Shown one piece after another: positions 1 to 8,594 of a DNA stretch of 64,000 nt. How positions within the stretch are numbered: position 1 is the first letter of the stretch; each line of letters starts with the position of its first letter. The position numbers and the translations under genes were made by a program. The notes below the pieces were generated by a model. The model ran no database searches, was not told the DNA's origin, and saw only the letters and a program-made list of their open reading frames with translations. The DNA is taken from the NCBI RefSeq assembly GCF_006716315.1, contig NZ_VFOV01000001.1, forward strand, positions 4,906,508 through 4,970,507. Reading direction: 5' to 3'. The DNA is from Nocardioides albertanoniae. Its GTDB lineage: Bacteria > Actinomycetota > Actinomycetes > Propionibacteriales > Nocardioidaceae.

Positions 1-1
1 C

Positions 2-430
2 CTGCTGCCGCAGGAGCGCATCTCGGTCGCCTCGATCGCGGTCGCCGCCGTCGAGCAGGTGCTCGAGCTCTCCCTCGACTACGCCCGCACCCGAGAGGCC
101 TTCGGCCGCCCCATCGGCCGCTTCCAGAACACCTCGTTCACGCTCGCCGAGATGGCCACCGAGGCCTACCTCGCCCGCCTCTTCCTCAACGACGCCGTCA
201 CCCAGCTCAACGCCGGCACCGCCGACACCGTGCTCGCGTCGATGGCGAAGTGGTGGACCACCGAGCTGCAGAAGAAGTTCGTCGACCAGGGCGTCCAGAT
301 CCACGGCGGCTACGGCTACATGATGGAATACCCGATCGCCAAGGCCTTCGTCGACAGCCGCATCCAGACCATCTACGGCGGCACCACCGAGGTGCAGAAG
401 CTGATCATCAGCCGCCACCTGGGGCTCTGA
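2..430 (+). CDS. acyl-CoA dehydrogenase, C-terminal part (cut by window edge)
   Basis: This is the C-terminal helical domain of an FAD-dependent acyl-CoA dehydrogenase, which oxidises acyl-CoA to the 2-enoyl-CoA in fatty-acid or related catabolism. The reading frame is open from base 2, so the gene begins left of the window. Visible family signatures are the SLDYARTREAFGRPIGRFQ segment, the GGYGYMMEYPI motif that follows the substrate-binding helix, and the terminal IYGGTTEVQKLIISR segment, equivalent to the usual IYEGTNEIQ-IAR end. The stop TGA at 428-430 is followed at once by a strong hairpin, so transcription probably ends here. The family is clear; the chain-length specificity and any branched-chain preference cannot be judged from this fragment. 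Confidence 0.9.
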   Translation: MLPQERISVASIAVAAVEQVLELSLDYARTREAFGRPIGRFQNTSFTLAEMATEAYLARLFLNDAVTQLNAGTADTVLASMAKWWTTELQKKFVDQGVQIHGGYGYMMEYPIAKAFVDSRIQTIYGGTTEVQKLIISRHLGL

Positions 431-443
431 CCAAGGTCGTACG

Positions 444-483
444 CAGCGGCGTCGGACGGGCTTCGGCTCGACCGACGCCGCTG
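444..483 (+). terminator. hairpin after acyl-CoA dehydrogenase gene
   Basis: There is a 12-bp inverted repeat (arms 444-455 and 472-483, core AGCGGCGTCGG / CCGACGCCGCT) starting 14 bases after the stop. It has no long U-tract, as is common in high-GC actinobacteria. Confidence 0.6.
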
Positions 484-550
484 TTCCGCATCTACACGCG
501 ATCCTGGTCGACGCGCGACGGGAGCCGATCACGTCTGTGAGCATGGGACC

Positions 551-952
551 GTGCCGATGTTCAAGACTCCGCAGATCGTGCTGTTCAGCAGCGATGTCGA
601 ACGTGCTGCGACCTTCTACAAGAGCGCGGGATTCAGCGAGCTCTTCCGAACCCCGACAGAGGGGACGCCCATACATATCGACCTCGAGCTCGACGGCTAC
701 CGCATCGGTGTGGCCAGCGAGGAGTCGACGCGAAACGACCATGAGATGGATCCGGTCGTCGCAGGTCAGCGGGCAGCCGTGATCTTGTGGACTGACGACA
801 CATCGATGGCCTACGAGCATCTTCAACGACTCGGGGCAAAGCCCGCGAAGGCGCCCTCACCGTGGCTCGGACGCCTCCTCATCGCATGGCTCGAGGATCC
901 TGACGGACATCTGATCCAGGTTGTGCAGCCAACACAGCCGTCGGAAGCGTGA
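551..952 (+). CDS. VOC-family (glyoxalase/bleomycin-resistance fold) protein
   Basis: This 133-residue protein is made of two beta-alpha-beta-beta-beta modules of the vicinal oxygen chelate fold. The N-terminal module carries the typical FSSDVERAATFYKSAGF start, and the C-terminal module ends with the usual DPDGHLIQVVQP segment. Members include glyoxalase I, dioxygenases and antibiotic-binding proteins, and the specific activity cannot be told here. The GTG at 551 gives the full first strand; an ATG two codons later (557) is an equally possible start. The neighbours (acyl-CoA dehydrogenase upstream, convergent proC downstream) do not point to a substrate, so it is probably a stand-alone gene. 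Confidence 0.75.
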   Translation: MPMFKTPQIVLFSSDVERAATFYKSAGFSELFRTPTEGTPIHIDLELDGYRIGVASEESTRNDHEMDPVVAGQRAAVILWTDDTSMAYEHLQRLGAKPAKAPSPWLGRLLIAWLEDPDGHLIQVVQPTQPSEA

Positions 953-1042
953 CCTCACGCATCCAGGAGACCGGCATCAGCCGAGGAATGGTCGTTTCGG
1001 CCCGCCACGACACCCGACGAGGACCCATATCGACCACTTTCG

Positions 1043-1831
1043 TCAGGAGAGCTCCTGGCTGCGTACGTAGGCGGCGCGGGTGGCCTCGAGGAAGGCCGCC
1101 CGCAGGCCGTTTTGCTCCAGCGCGCCCAGCGCGGCGGCGGTGGTGCCGCCGGGCGACGTGACCTGCTCGCGGAGGATGGCCGGGTGGGTGCCGCTCTTGA
1201 GCAGCTCGGCAGATCCGGCGAGCGTCTGGATGACGAGCGTGGTCGCATCGTCCCTGGTCAGACCCAGGTGGACGCCTGACTCGATCCAGGCCTCCGCCAT
1301 CAGGAAGACGTACGCCGGGCCCGACCCGCTCACAGCGGTGACCGCGTCGATCTGCGACTCGGGCACGGTCACGACCTTGCCGACCGCCTCCATCAGCTCA
1401 GCGGCCGCGGCGATCGACTCGGGGGTTGCCGAAGCGCCGCCCGCGACCGCCGACATGCCTTCGCCGACCAGGGCCGGGGTGTTGGGCATGACCCGCACGA
1501 CCGAGACGCCCTCGGGCACGGCCGGTTCCATCGCGGAGGTCGGCACGCCGGCGGCCAGCGAGACCACCGTGGCCCCTTCGCGCAGCGACGACGCGATCGA
1601 CTCCAGCGCCGGCACCACGCCGTAGGGCTTCACGCCCAGCACCACGATGTCGGACTCCGCGACGGCTTCGGCGGCGGGCAGCGTACGGATACCGTGCTTC
1701 TCGCGCAGCGCGGCCGCCTGCTCCTCGCGGGCCTCGACGACGATGACGCTCTCGGGCGCGTGTCCGGCCTCGAGAAGTCCGGCGAGGACAGCCCCGCCCA
1801 TGTTGCCTGCACCGATGATCGCGATCGTCAT
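1043..1831 (-). CDS. proC: pyrroline-5-carboxylate reductase
   Basis: This cytosolic enzyme catalyses the last step of proline synthesis, NAD(P)H-dependent reduction of 1-pyrroline-5-carboxylate to proline. The 262-residue protein is of normal family length. It starts with the Rossmann dinucleotide motif IGAGNMGGA (about residues 6-14) and has the VKPYGV segment. Towards the C-terminus it shows the family signature region with SGSGPAY, TLAGSAELL and SPGGTTAAAL, which forms the substrate site and the dimer. It starts at ATG 1831, divergent from the secreted hydrolase at 1938. The opposing catabolic gene putA lies only about 2.3 kb away, so both arms of proline turnover are close together, although in separate transcription units. 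Confidence 0.95.
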   Translation of the reverse strand: MTIAIIGAGNMGGAVLAGLLEAGHAPESVIVVEAREEQAAALREKHGIRTLPAAEAVAESDIVVLGVKPYGVVPALESIASSLREGATVVSLAAGVPTSAMEPAVPEGVSVVRVMPNTPALVGEGMSAVAGGASATPESIAAAAELMEAVGKVVTVPESQIDAVTAVSGSGPAYVFLMAEAWIESGVHLGLTRDDATTLVIQTLAGSAELLKSGTHPAILREQVTSPGGTTAAALGALEQNGLRAAFLEATRAAYVRSQELS

Positions 1832-1937
1832 GGTCGCAGTCTCTCAGAGCACCCTCGCGATTCCGCCCCGGCCGGCCTCCGGCGCTGCTAGTTTCGATAC
1901 CCGCCCCAGTAAGTGTCGCTGGTCATCGGGAGGCCAC

Positions 1938-3557
1938 ATGCGCATCCGTCGTACGTCCCTGCTTGCTGTGGTCGCCCTCGCGGCGACGTTCGCGATGACC
2001 GGGCCGCCGGCTTCGGCCGAGAGCGACCAACCCCGGCTGCCGACCCCGGAGTCGGAGGTCAACGTCACCGGAGAGCCGTTCACCGGCACCGCACCCGACG
2101 GCACCGTGCAGGGGCTGATCGACGCCCACAGCCACATGTTCATGCAGGACGGCATCGGCGGCGCGGCCGTGTGCGGGAAGGCCTGGTCGGAGGCCGGCAT
2201 CGCCGACGCTCTGCAGGACTGCCCCTCCCACGGCATCGCCGGTGAGACGGCGCTGCTGGAGAACCTCACCCGCACGGGCAGCCCGCTCGGTTTCCACGAC
2301 ACCACCGGCTGGCCCTCGTTCGCCGACTGGCCGGCCCACGACTCGCTGACCCACCAGCAGATGTACTACCGCTGGGTCGAGCGCGCCTGGCGCGCCGGCC
2401 AGCGCACGCTGGTGGTGCAGCTGACCAGCAACAAGGCGTTGTGCCAGATCAACCCGGGCACCAACCAGAGCTGCGACGAGATGACCGCGGTGCGCAAGCA
2501 GGCGCAGGACGCCTACGACACCCAGGCCTTCATCGACGAGCAGTACGGCGGCGAGGGGAAGGGCTGGTATCGGATCGTCACCGACCCCGGGCAGGCACGC
2601 GAGGTGATCGAGGACGGCAAGCTCGCCGTCGTGCTCGGCATGGAGACCTCGGAGCCGTTCGGCTGCTCCCAGAAGCTGCACCTGCCCTCCTGCACCCGCG
2701 CCAACATCGACGCGGGGCTCGACGAGCTGAAGTCGCTCGGCGTCTCCTCGATGTTCCTGTGCCACAAGTTCGACAACGCGCTGTGCGGGGTGCGCTACGA
2801 CAAGGGCACCACCGGGCTGCTGGTCAACGCCGGTCAGTTCCTCACCACCGGCACCTTCTGGACGCCGAAGTCCTGCGACCCCGGCCAGCCGCACGACAAC
2901 AACCCGCGTCTCGTCGAGCGGCCGAAGGAGCTCGACTGGCTCCCCCAGCCGCCGATCTACCCCTCCGGCACCGTCTGCAACCCCTACGGCCTCACCTCGC
3001 TGGGTGAGTACGCCCTGAACGGGCTGATCGAGCGCGGGATGATGGTCGAGGTCGACCACATGAGCGCCAAGGCCGCCGGCCAGGCCTTCGACATCCTCGA
3101 GGCCGCCGACTACCCCGGCGTGCTCGCCAGCCACTCCTGGATGGACGAGCGCTATCTCGACCGGCTCTACGCCCTCGGCGGCTTCTCCACGATCTACGGC
3201 CACAACACCGACCAGCTGCTGGAGGAGTACTCGCGGACCGCGCCGATCCGTGACCGCCACGGCGCCGGGATCGGGTTCGGCTTCGACATGAACGGCTTCG
3301 GAGGCACCCCGGGTCCTGCGAAGTCGCAGGTCACCTACCCCTTCCGCAGCGTCGTCGGCGACTCGATGATCGACCGCCAGGTCACCGGCCAGCGCATCTG
3401 GGACTACAACACCGACGGCGTCGCCCACTACGGGATGGTCCCCGACTACGTCGAGGACCTCCGCCTCACCGGAGGCCAAGACGTCATCGACGACCTCGTC
3501 CGCGGCCCCGATTCCTACCTGCGTACGTGGGCGGGGGCTCGGGCTGCGGCCGACTGA
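1938..3557 (+). CDS. secreted peptidase M19-like / amidohydrolase-fold protein
   Basis: This is a 539-residue exported hydrolase. Residues 1-27 form a Sec signal peptide (MRIRRTSLLAVV... with PASA before the likely cleavage site). The mature part has metal-ligand-type motifs expected of an amidohydrolase barrel: IDAHSHMF near residue 73, LGMETSEPF, MVEVDHMS, LASHSWMD and FGFDMNGFGG. The order resembles membrane dipeptidases (family M19), although the sequence is longer and has many cysteines, probably as disulfides. The ATG at 1938 is preceded by GGGAGG at 1928-1933, which fixes the start. The 3' end overlaps the convergent DoxX-like gene by 74 bases. The substrate is not known. Confidence 0.7.
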   Translation: MRIRRTSLLAVVALAATFAMTGPPASAESDQPRLPTPESEVNVTGEPFTGTAPDGTVQGLIDAHSHMFMQDGIGGAAVCGKAWSEAGIADALQDCPSHGIAGETALLENLTRTGSPLGFHDTTGWPSFADWPAHDSLTHQQMYYRWVERAWRAGQRTLVVQLTSNKALCQINPGTNQSCDEMTAVRKQAQDAYDTQAFIDEQYGGEGKGWYRIVTDPGQAREVIEDGKLAVVLGMETSEPFGCSQKLHLPSCTRANIDAGLDELKSLGVSSMFLCHKFDNALCGVRYDKGTTGLLVNAGQFLTTGTFWTPKSCDPGQPHDNNPRLVERPKELDWLPQPPIYPSGTVCNPYGLTSLGEYALNGLIERGMMVEVDHMSAKAAGQAFDILEAADYPGVLASHSWMDERYLDRLYALGGFSTIYGHNTDQLLEEYSRTAPIRDRHGAGIGFGFDMNGFGGTPGPAKSQVTYPFRSVVGDSMIDRQVTGQRIWDYNTDGVAHYGMVPDYVEDLRLTGGQDVIDDLVRGPDSYLRTWAGARAAAD

Positions 3558-3936
3558 ACCACCCGCCCCCGAACAAAGCCCAGAGGATGAGCACGGGCTG
3601 GAAGAACAGCCGGACCAGCCGCGCGCTGTCCGTGTCGAGACCGAACGCGTCGACGCCTTCGACATACTGCGCGATGTTGCCGGGGAAGACGGCCACGAAG
3701 AACGCGGCGAGCAGCGCCCCGACGAGACGGCGCTTGGCCGGCAGCAGGAGGAACGCCAGCCCGAGCCCGATCTCGACGACACCCGAGCCGAGCACCGTCA
3801 GATCCTCGTCGATGGGGAACCAGCCAGGCACCTGCGCCCGGAACTCCTGACGCAGGGTGGTCAGGTGCGCCACCCCGACGACCGTCATCGCCACACCCAG
3901 CAGGAGGCGCGCCACAGTGCGCGCGATCGAGATCAT
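3484..3936 (-). CDS. DoxX-like small integral membrane protein
   Basis: This 150-residue protein has four hydrophobic segments: an N-terminal one with LLLGVAMTVVGVAHL, one with GSGVVEIGLGLAFLLL, one with LVGALLAAFFVAVFP, and one with FFQPVLILWALFGGGW. It ends in a basic Arg/Gly-rich tail. This layout is that of DoxX/DoxD-like membrane proteins, whose biochemical role is poorly defined. The last 74 bases are also used, antisense, by the end of the M19-like gene, so the Arg-rich tail may be a by-product of that overlap. Upstream of the start lies a 31-bp intergenic repeat cluster. The fold assignment is moderate and the function unknown. Confidence 0.65.
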   Translation of the reverse strand: MISIARTVARLLLGVAMTVVGVAHLTTLRQEFRAQVPGWFPIDEDLTVLGSGVVEIGLGLAFLLLPAKRRLVGALLAAFFVAVFPGNIAQYVEGVDAFGLDTDSARLVRLFFQPVLILWALFGGGWFSRPQPEPPPTYAGRNRGRGRGRR

Positions 3937-3967
3937 CGCTCCACTGTAGGAGCACCCCGCCCGTACG

Positions 3968-4141
3968 CCGAGTCGGCTCGTCCTAACCAGATCCCCCGCC
4001 GAGTCGGCTCGTTCTAACGAGCCGACTCGGCACTCATTCGTGTCAGGACGGGCCGACTCGACGCTGATTTCGGTCAGAGCGAGCCGACTCGACAGTTATT
4101 CGTGTCAGAACGAGCCGACTCGACGGCGATGGGGTCAGAAC
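3968..4141. repeat. 31-bp intergenic repeat cluster, family A, copy 1
   Basis: The unit core CGAGTCGGC lies at 3969 and 4000, and its reverse complement GCCGACTCG at 4021, 4052, 4083 and 4114, every step being exactly 31 bases. The orientation flips at a perfect hairpin at 3999-4030 (15-bp arms beginning CCGAGTCGGCTCGTT, 2-base loop). The tail of each inverted unit reads roughly ATTCGTGTCAGAACGA. The cluster fills the gap between the doxX-like start and the putA stop, and the putA stop codon itself lies in the last unit. A second copy with the same centre occurs at 59741-59832. Confidence 0.9.
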
Positions 4142-7100
4142 AGGCCTTGGGCCAGCTGGGTCGGCGATCCGAAGCGGTGGGCGGTGACGGAGACTGCCTG
4201 CTCGCGGAGGAAGGTGAGCAGCTCGACGCGGCCGGCCTCCAGCACGGGCTGGGCGTAGAGGGCGATGTCGACCCGGCCCCGGCTCGCGGCGGCGAAGACC
4301 TCGCGCGACCCACCGAGGAGACGTACGCGGCCGGGCGCATCGGCCCCCGCAAGCGTCGCTGTCCACGCGTCGGCATCCTCGACCACATAGGTGGCGCCGC
4401 TGGCGCGCACCAGCGCGACGACTCCGTCGTCGAGATCGGCCGCGACGGAGACCGTCACGGGAGCCTCCGCGGCGACGCCCGCGGCAACGACCCGGAGCAG
4501 GTGGGCGATCGGCCCGCCTTCGTAGCGGATCGTGACCGGCACCGTGGAGTAGCGCAGCACGTTGACCTCGGCGATCAGTCCGGAGACGTCGCGGGCGGTG
4601 CCGAACTCACGCGCCCACACGGCCGCGTCGGAGCCGGTGCCGCGCTCGAGCATCTCCATGTCGTCGAGCTGCAGGTCCTGGGCGCGGTCGACGAGAGCCT
4701 GGACGGCTGCCGACGGCGCGGCGAGCTCGGCGGCGGGCGCCGAGACCCAGTCGCTGAGCCCGACCAGGTAGTTGGGGCCGCCGGCCTTGGTGCCCGCCCC
4801 GACGGCCGATTTCTTCCAACCGCCGAAGGGCTGGCGGCGCACGATCGCACCGGTGATGCCGCGGTTGACGTAGGCGTTGCCCGCCTCGACCGAGGAGAGC
4901 CACGACGAGATCTCGCTCCGGTCGAGGGTGTGGATGCCGGCGGTGAGGCCGTAGTCGACCTGGTTCTGGATCTCGATGGCCTCCTCCAGCGAGTCGGCGG
5001 AGACGAGACCGAGCACCGGGCCGAAGTATTCGGTCAGGTGGAACTCGGAGCCGCGCTCGACCCCGGTCTTCACACCCGGCGACCAGAGCTTGCCGGTGTC
5101 GTCGAGCTGACGCGGCTTCACCAGCCACGACTCGCCGGGAGCGAGCGCGGTGAGCGCCTTCAGCAGCTTGCCGGAGGCGGGCTCGATGACCGGTCCGACC
5201 TGCACGGTCGCATCGGTCGGGTAGCCGACCTGGAGCGAGGTGACCGCGTCGATCAGCTGGTCGCGGAAGCGCCGCGAGTTGGCGACGGAGCCGACCAGGA
5301 TGCCCAGCGACGCCGCGGAGCACTTCTGCCCGGCGTGACCGAAGGCGGAGTAGACGAGGTCCTTGACCGCCAGGTCGAGGTCGGCGTCGGGAGTCACGAT
5401 GAGCGAGTTCTTGCCCGACGTCTCGGCCAGCAGCGGCACGTCGGGACGGAACGTACGGAAGAGCTCGGCGGTCTCGAACGCACCGGTCAGCACGAGCCGG
5501 TCGACCAGCGGCGACGCGATCAGCGCGCGACCGACCTCGTTCTCGGGCACGTGCACGAGGCGCAGCACCTCCTTCGGCACACCGGCAGCCCACAGGGTCT
5601 CGACCAGCACCGAGCCGCAGCGCTGAGCCTGCGGGGCCGGCTTGATCACGACGGCCGACCCGGCCGCGAGCCCCGCGGCGACGCCACCGGTCGGGATGGC
5701 GAGCGGGAAGTTCCACGGCGGTGTGACCAGCGTGAGCCGCACCGGCCGGTGACGCGCGCCGTCGACCTCGTCGAGCTCCTCGGCCAGGCTCGCGTAGTAG
5801 TTGAGGAAGTCGATCGCCTCGGAGACCTCGGGGTCGCCCTGGTCGAGCGTCTTGCCGCACTCCGAGGCTGCGACCTCGAGCCACTCGGCCCGGCGGTGCT
5901 CGACCTCGACCGCGGCGGCCCGCAGCACGGCGCCCCGCTCGGCACCGGTCTTGCTCGCCCAGTCGGCCTGCGCGCCGACGGCACCCTCGAGCACCGACTC
6001 GACGGCGTCCACCGAGGTCAGCGTGTGGTCGGCGACGAGCTGGTCACCCAACGTCGAGGACGCCACCCGCGCGGTGATCGCCTTGCCCCACGCGCGGTTG
6101 CCCGGCAGGTGGGGGTCGGTGTCGGGGGTGTTGTCGAAATCGACGAGCACCTCGTCGCTGACGGGCTGTCGCCGGTCCTGGGTGCGATTCGGCTCGGGCA
6201 CCGAGGAGTCGACGGCCGCCAGGGAGCGTACGAAACGGGTCTTCTCGCGCTCGAAGAGCGTCTCGGAGGTGTTGAGGTCGAAGACGGCCGACATGAAGTT
6301 GTCGGTGCTCGCGCCCTCCTCGAGACGACGCACGAGATAGGAGATCGCGACGTCGAAGGCCTTCGGGTGCACGACCGGCACGTAGAGCAGCAGGCTGCCG
6401 ACGGTCTCGCGCACGGCCTCGGCCTGGCCCTCGGCCATACCCAGCAGCATCTCGAACTCGACCGAGTCACGAACACCGCGCTGACCCGCGAGGATCCAGG
6501 CGTACGCCACGTCGAAGAGGTTGTGGCCGGCGACGCCGAGCCGCACGTTGTCCATCCGCTCGGGCGTCAGCGCCCAGGAGAGCACCCGCTTGTAGTTGGT
6601 GTCGGAGTCCTGCTTGGTCGACCACGTGGCGACCGGCCAGCCGTGCAGCGAGGCCTCGACCTGCTCCATCGGCAGGTTGGCGCCCTTGACCAGGCGCACC
6701 TTGATCGCCGCGCCGCCTCGCGCACGTCGCGCGGCCGACCACTCCTGAAGCCGCATCATCGCGCTCATCGCGTCTGGCAGGTAGGCCTGCAGCACGATGC
6801 CGGCCTCCAGGTCGGCCAGCTCGGGCAGGTCGAGGAGCCGCGTGAAGACGTCGATCGTCATGTCGAGGTCGCGATACTCCTCCATGTCGAGGTTGATGAA
6901 CTTCTTCGACCCGGCGGCCGACGACTTCGCCGCATAACGGTAGAGCGGGAGCAGCCGCTCGACGACGTGGGCGACCGCCTCGTCGTAGGCCCACGCCGAG
7001 TGCGGTGCGACCGGCGAGGAGACCTTCACCGAGACGTAGTCGACGTCGTCACGCTCGAGCAGCTTGCGGATGCCGGCCAGACGGTGGTCGGCCTCCTTCT

Positions 7101-7548
7101 GCCCCAGCACGGCCTCGCCGAGGAGGTTGATGTTGAGGTCGACCCCGCGCGCCCGGAGCTTCTCGACGGCCCGGCCGAGCTTGCGGTCGGTGGCGTCGAT
7201 GAGCAGGTGACCGACCATCTCGCGCAGCGCGCGACGCACCACGGGGATGACGAAGCCCGGCGCGACCATCGAGACCAGCGCGCCCAGCTTGAGGCCGAGG
7301 CGGAGGTGCCACGGCAGGAAGCCGGGGGTGTTGCGGGCGAGATCCTGGAGCGCGGCCGCCGCGGCACGGGGATCCTCGGGGCGGATCACGCGGTCGACGA
7401 AGCCGACGGTGAAGCCGAGGCCGGCGGGATCTTTGAGAACGTCGGCGAGGCGCTGAGCGGCGGGATCGGCCGGCTTGGTCGAAGCCGTCTCCAGCCAGCT
7501 GCGCACGAGGTGGTCGACCTCGTCGATGAGCGCGTCAGAGGTGGTCAT
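4135..7548 (-). CDS. putA: bifunctional proline dehydrogenase / glutamate-semialdehyde dehydrogenase
   Basis: This enzyme oxidises proline to glutamate in two linked steps: FAD-dependent proline dehydrogenase, then NAD-dependent L-glutamate-gamma-semialdehyde dehydrogenase. The protein has 1137 residues. The N-terminal half is the PRODH barrel (YVSVKVSSP, FINLDMEEY, LQAYLPDA, KVRLVKGAN, GVAGHNLFDVA). The second half is the aldehyde dehydrogenase (TPPWNFPLAIP, VLTGAFETAE, the catalytic cysteine in GHAGQKCSAAS, and YFGPVLGLV). A C-terminal region of about 200 residues follows, as in long PutA types. No N-terminal ribbon-helix-helix DNA-binding domain is present, so it is not an autorepressor. 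The start faces the divergent LysR gene 81 bases away, a likely regulator. The stop codon lies in repeat family A. Confidence 0.95.
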   Translation of the reverse strand: MTTSDALIDEVDHLVRSWLETASTKPADPAAQRLADVLKDPAGLGFTVGFVDRVIRPEDPRAAAAALQDLARNTPGFLPWHLRLGLKLGALVSMVAPGFVIPVVRRALREMVGHLLIDATDRKLGRAVEKLRARGVDLNINLLGEAVLGQKEADHRLAGIRKLLERDDVDYVSVKVSSPVAPHSAWAYDEAVAHVVERLLPLYRYAAKSSAAGSKKFINLDMEEYRDLDMTIDVFTRLLDLPELADLEAGIVLQAYLPDAMSAMMRLQEWSAARRARGGAAIKVRLVKGANLPMEQVEASLHGWPVATWSTKQDSDTNYKRVLSWALTPERMDNVRLGVAGHNLFDVAYAWILAGQRGVRDSVEFEMLLGMAEGQAEAVRETVGSLLLYVPVVHPKAFDVAISYLVRRLEEGASTDNFMSAVFDLNTSETLFEREKTRFVRSLAAVDSSVPEPNRTQDRRQPVSDEVLVDFDNTPDTDPHLPGNRAWGKAITARVASSTLGDQLVADHTLTSVDAVESVLEGAVGAQADWASKTGAERGAVLRAAAVEVEHRRAEWLEVAASECGKTLDQGDPEVSEAIDFLNYYASLAEELDEVDGARHRPVRLTLVTPPWNFPLAIPTGGVAAGLAAGSAVVIKPAPQAQRCGSVLVETLWAAGVPKEVLRLVHVPENEVGRALIASPLVDRLVLTGAFETAELFRTFRPDVPLLAETSGKNSLIVTPDADLDLAVKDLVYSAFGHAGQKCSAASLGILVGSVANSRRFRDQLIDAVTSLQVGYPTDATVQVGPVIEPASGKLLKALTALAPGESWLVKPRQLDDTGKLWSPGVKTGVERGSEFHLTEYFGPVLGLVSADSLEEAIEIQNQVDYGLTAGIHTLDRSEISSWLSSVEAGNAYVNRGITGAIVRRQPFGGWKKSAVGAGTKAGGPNYLVGLSDWVSAPAAELAAPSAAVQALVDRAQDLQLDDMEMLERGTGSDAAVWAREFGTARDVSGLIAEVNVLRYSTVPVTIRYEGGPIAHLLRVVAAGVAAEAPVTVSVAADLDDGVVALVRASGATYVVEDADAWTATLAGADAPGRVRLLGGSREVFAAASRGRVDIALYAQPVLEAGRVELLTFLREQAVSVTAHRFGSPTQLAQGLF

Positions 7549-7629
7549 GCTCCCGAGTATGCGACCTGTATCACGTAAGATAAAGCGATGTTTCCTGAGG
7601 ATGATTCATAAGCAGAGATGAACGTTTAG
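7549..7629. promoter_or_regulatory. divergent putA / lysR promoter region
   Basis: This 81-base spacer is clearly more AT-rich than the flanking genes and contains short dyads such as ATGATTCAT. The position between a catabolic gene and a divergent LysR gene is the classic place for LysR-type operators. No specific box is defined by sequence alone. Confidence 0.45.
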
Positions 7630-8562
7630 ATGCTCGACGTACGCCGCCTCCGACTGCTCGCGGAGCTCGCCGCCCGCGGCACCCTCGCCGAGGTCGCCGA
7701 GGCGCTCCACCAGAGCCCGTCGTCGGTCTCCCAGCAGCTCGGCCAGCTCGAGAAGGAGGTCGGGGTGCCGTTGCTGCGCAAGACCGGGCGACGGGTGCAG
7801 CTCACCGCTGCGGCCGAGGTGCTCGTCGAGCACACCACCGAGATCCTGGCCCGGCTCGAGGCGGCCGAGGCCGCGGTCACCGCGCTCGGCGACGAGACCG
7901 CCGGCACCGTGCGGGTCGCCGTCTTCCAGTCCGTCGCGCTCGCCTACATGCCGCAGGCCCTCGCCGACCTGACCCGCCGCCATCCGCGGCTGCGGGTCAT
8001 GCTCTCCCAGCGCGCACCCGAGCAGGCGCTCAACGACCTCGCCATGCGCGAGCTCGACCTGGTGGTCGCCGAGTTCTACCCCGACCACGGCGCTCCTCAC
8101 TTCGAGGGTGTCGACCGGCAGCCGCTCACCACCGACCGGCTCAGGCTCGCCGTGCCGCCCGCGGGATCGGGGCCGGCCTGGGACGCCATCACCTCTCTCG
8201 CCGATGCCGGCCGCGTGCCGTGGGCGATGGAGCCGCCGGGCACGGCGTCGCGTCACTGGATCGAGGAGCAGTGCCGCCGGGCGGGATTCGAGCCCGAGGT
8301 GCGCTACGAGACCGACGACGTCGAGGCCCATGTCGCGCTGGTCGAGTCCGGCAACGCCGTCGCCCTGCTCTCCGACCTCATGCGCGTGCGCCACCGCACG
8401 GCCGTGCGGCTCATCGAGCTGCCGGCGTCGCCTCGGCGCACGGTCTTCACTGCCACCCGCACCACCATCGCCGAGGATCCGGGGATCATCGCGTGCCGCG
8501 CGGCACTGGCCCGCGTCGTACCGCCCGACCTGACCCTGCCCGACCTGACCCTGCCCGGCTGA
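7630..8562 (+). CDS. LysR-family transcriptional regulator
   Basis: This 310-residue DNA-binding regulator has an N-terminal winged helix-turn-helix (LDVRRLRLLAELAARGTL, ALHQSPSSVSQQLGQLEKE, residues 1-60). A two-lobed periplasmic-binding-like effector domain follows from about residue 90 (GTVRVAVFQSVALAYMP, MRELDLVV, WAMEPPGTAS). Length and layout are typical. It is transcribed divergently from putA, so it probably senses proline or a degradation product and controls putA. That is inference from position; LysR genes can also act elsewhere. The C-terminus ends in a short LPDLT duplication encoded by 15-bp repeats that continue past the stop codon, so the last few residues are probably unimportant for function. 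Confidence 0.85.
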   Translation: MLDVRRLRLLAELAARGTLAEVAEALHQSPSSVSQQLGQLEKEVGVPLLRKTGRRVQLTAAAEVLVEHTTEILARLEAAEAAVTALGDETAGTVRVAVFQSVALAYMPQALADLTRRHPRLRVMLSQRAPEQALNDLAMRELDLVVAEFYPDHGAPHFEGVDRQPLTTDRLRLAVPPAGSGPAWDAITSLADAGRVPWAMEPPGTASRHWIEEQCRRAGFEPEVRYETDDVEAHVALVESGNAVALLSDLMRVRHRTAVRLIELPASPRRTVFTATRTTIAEDPGIIACRAALARVVPPDLTLPDLTLPG

Positions 8563-8590
8563 GCCTGCCCGGCTGAGCCTGCCCGGCTGA
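8530..8590. repeat. short tandem repeat at lysR 3' end
   Basis: Two 15-bp units (CTGACCCTGCCCGAC at 8530, CTGACCCTGCCCGGC at 8545) are followed by 14-bp units CTGAGCCTGCCCGG at 8559 and 8573. The array crosses the stop codon at 8560-8562 and repeats TGA in each unit. It looks like replication slippage. Confidence 0.8.
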
Positions 8591-8594
8591 CGGA

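Noticed and set aside
1923..3782. Long minus-strand open frame opposite the M19-like gene
   Set aside because: No motif, poor codon bias, and the plus strand has a signal peptide, RBS and metal-ligand motifs.
3968..4141. CRISPR array
   Set aside because: The 31-base periodicity comes from whole repeating units with inverted orientation, not from constant repeats with unique spacers, and no cas gene is nearby.
4102..7578. Very long open frame antisense to putA on the plus strand
   Set aside because: Its translation is Arg/Asp/Gly-rich low-complexity text with no domain, a usual by-product of high GC opposite a long real gene with clear PutA motifs.
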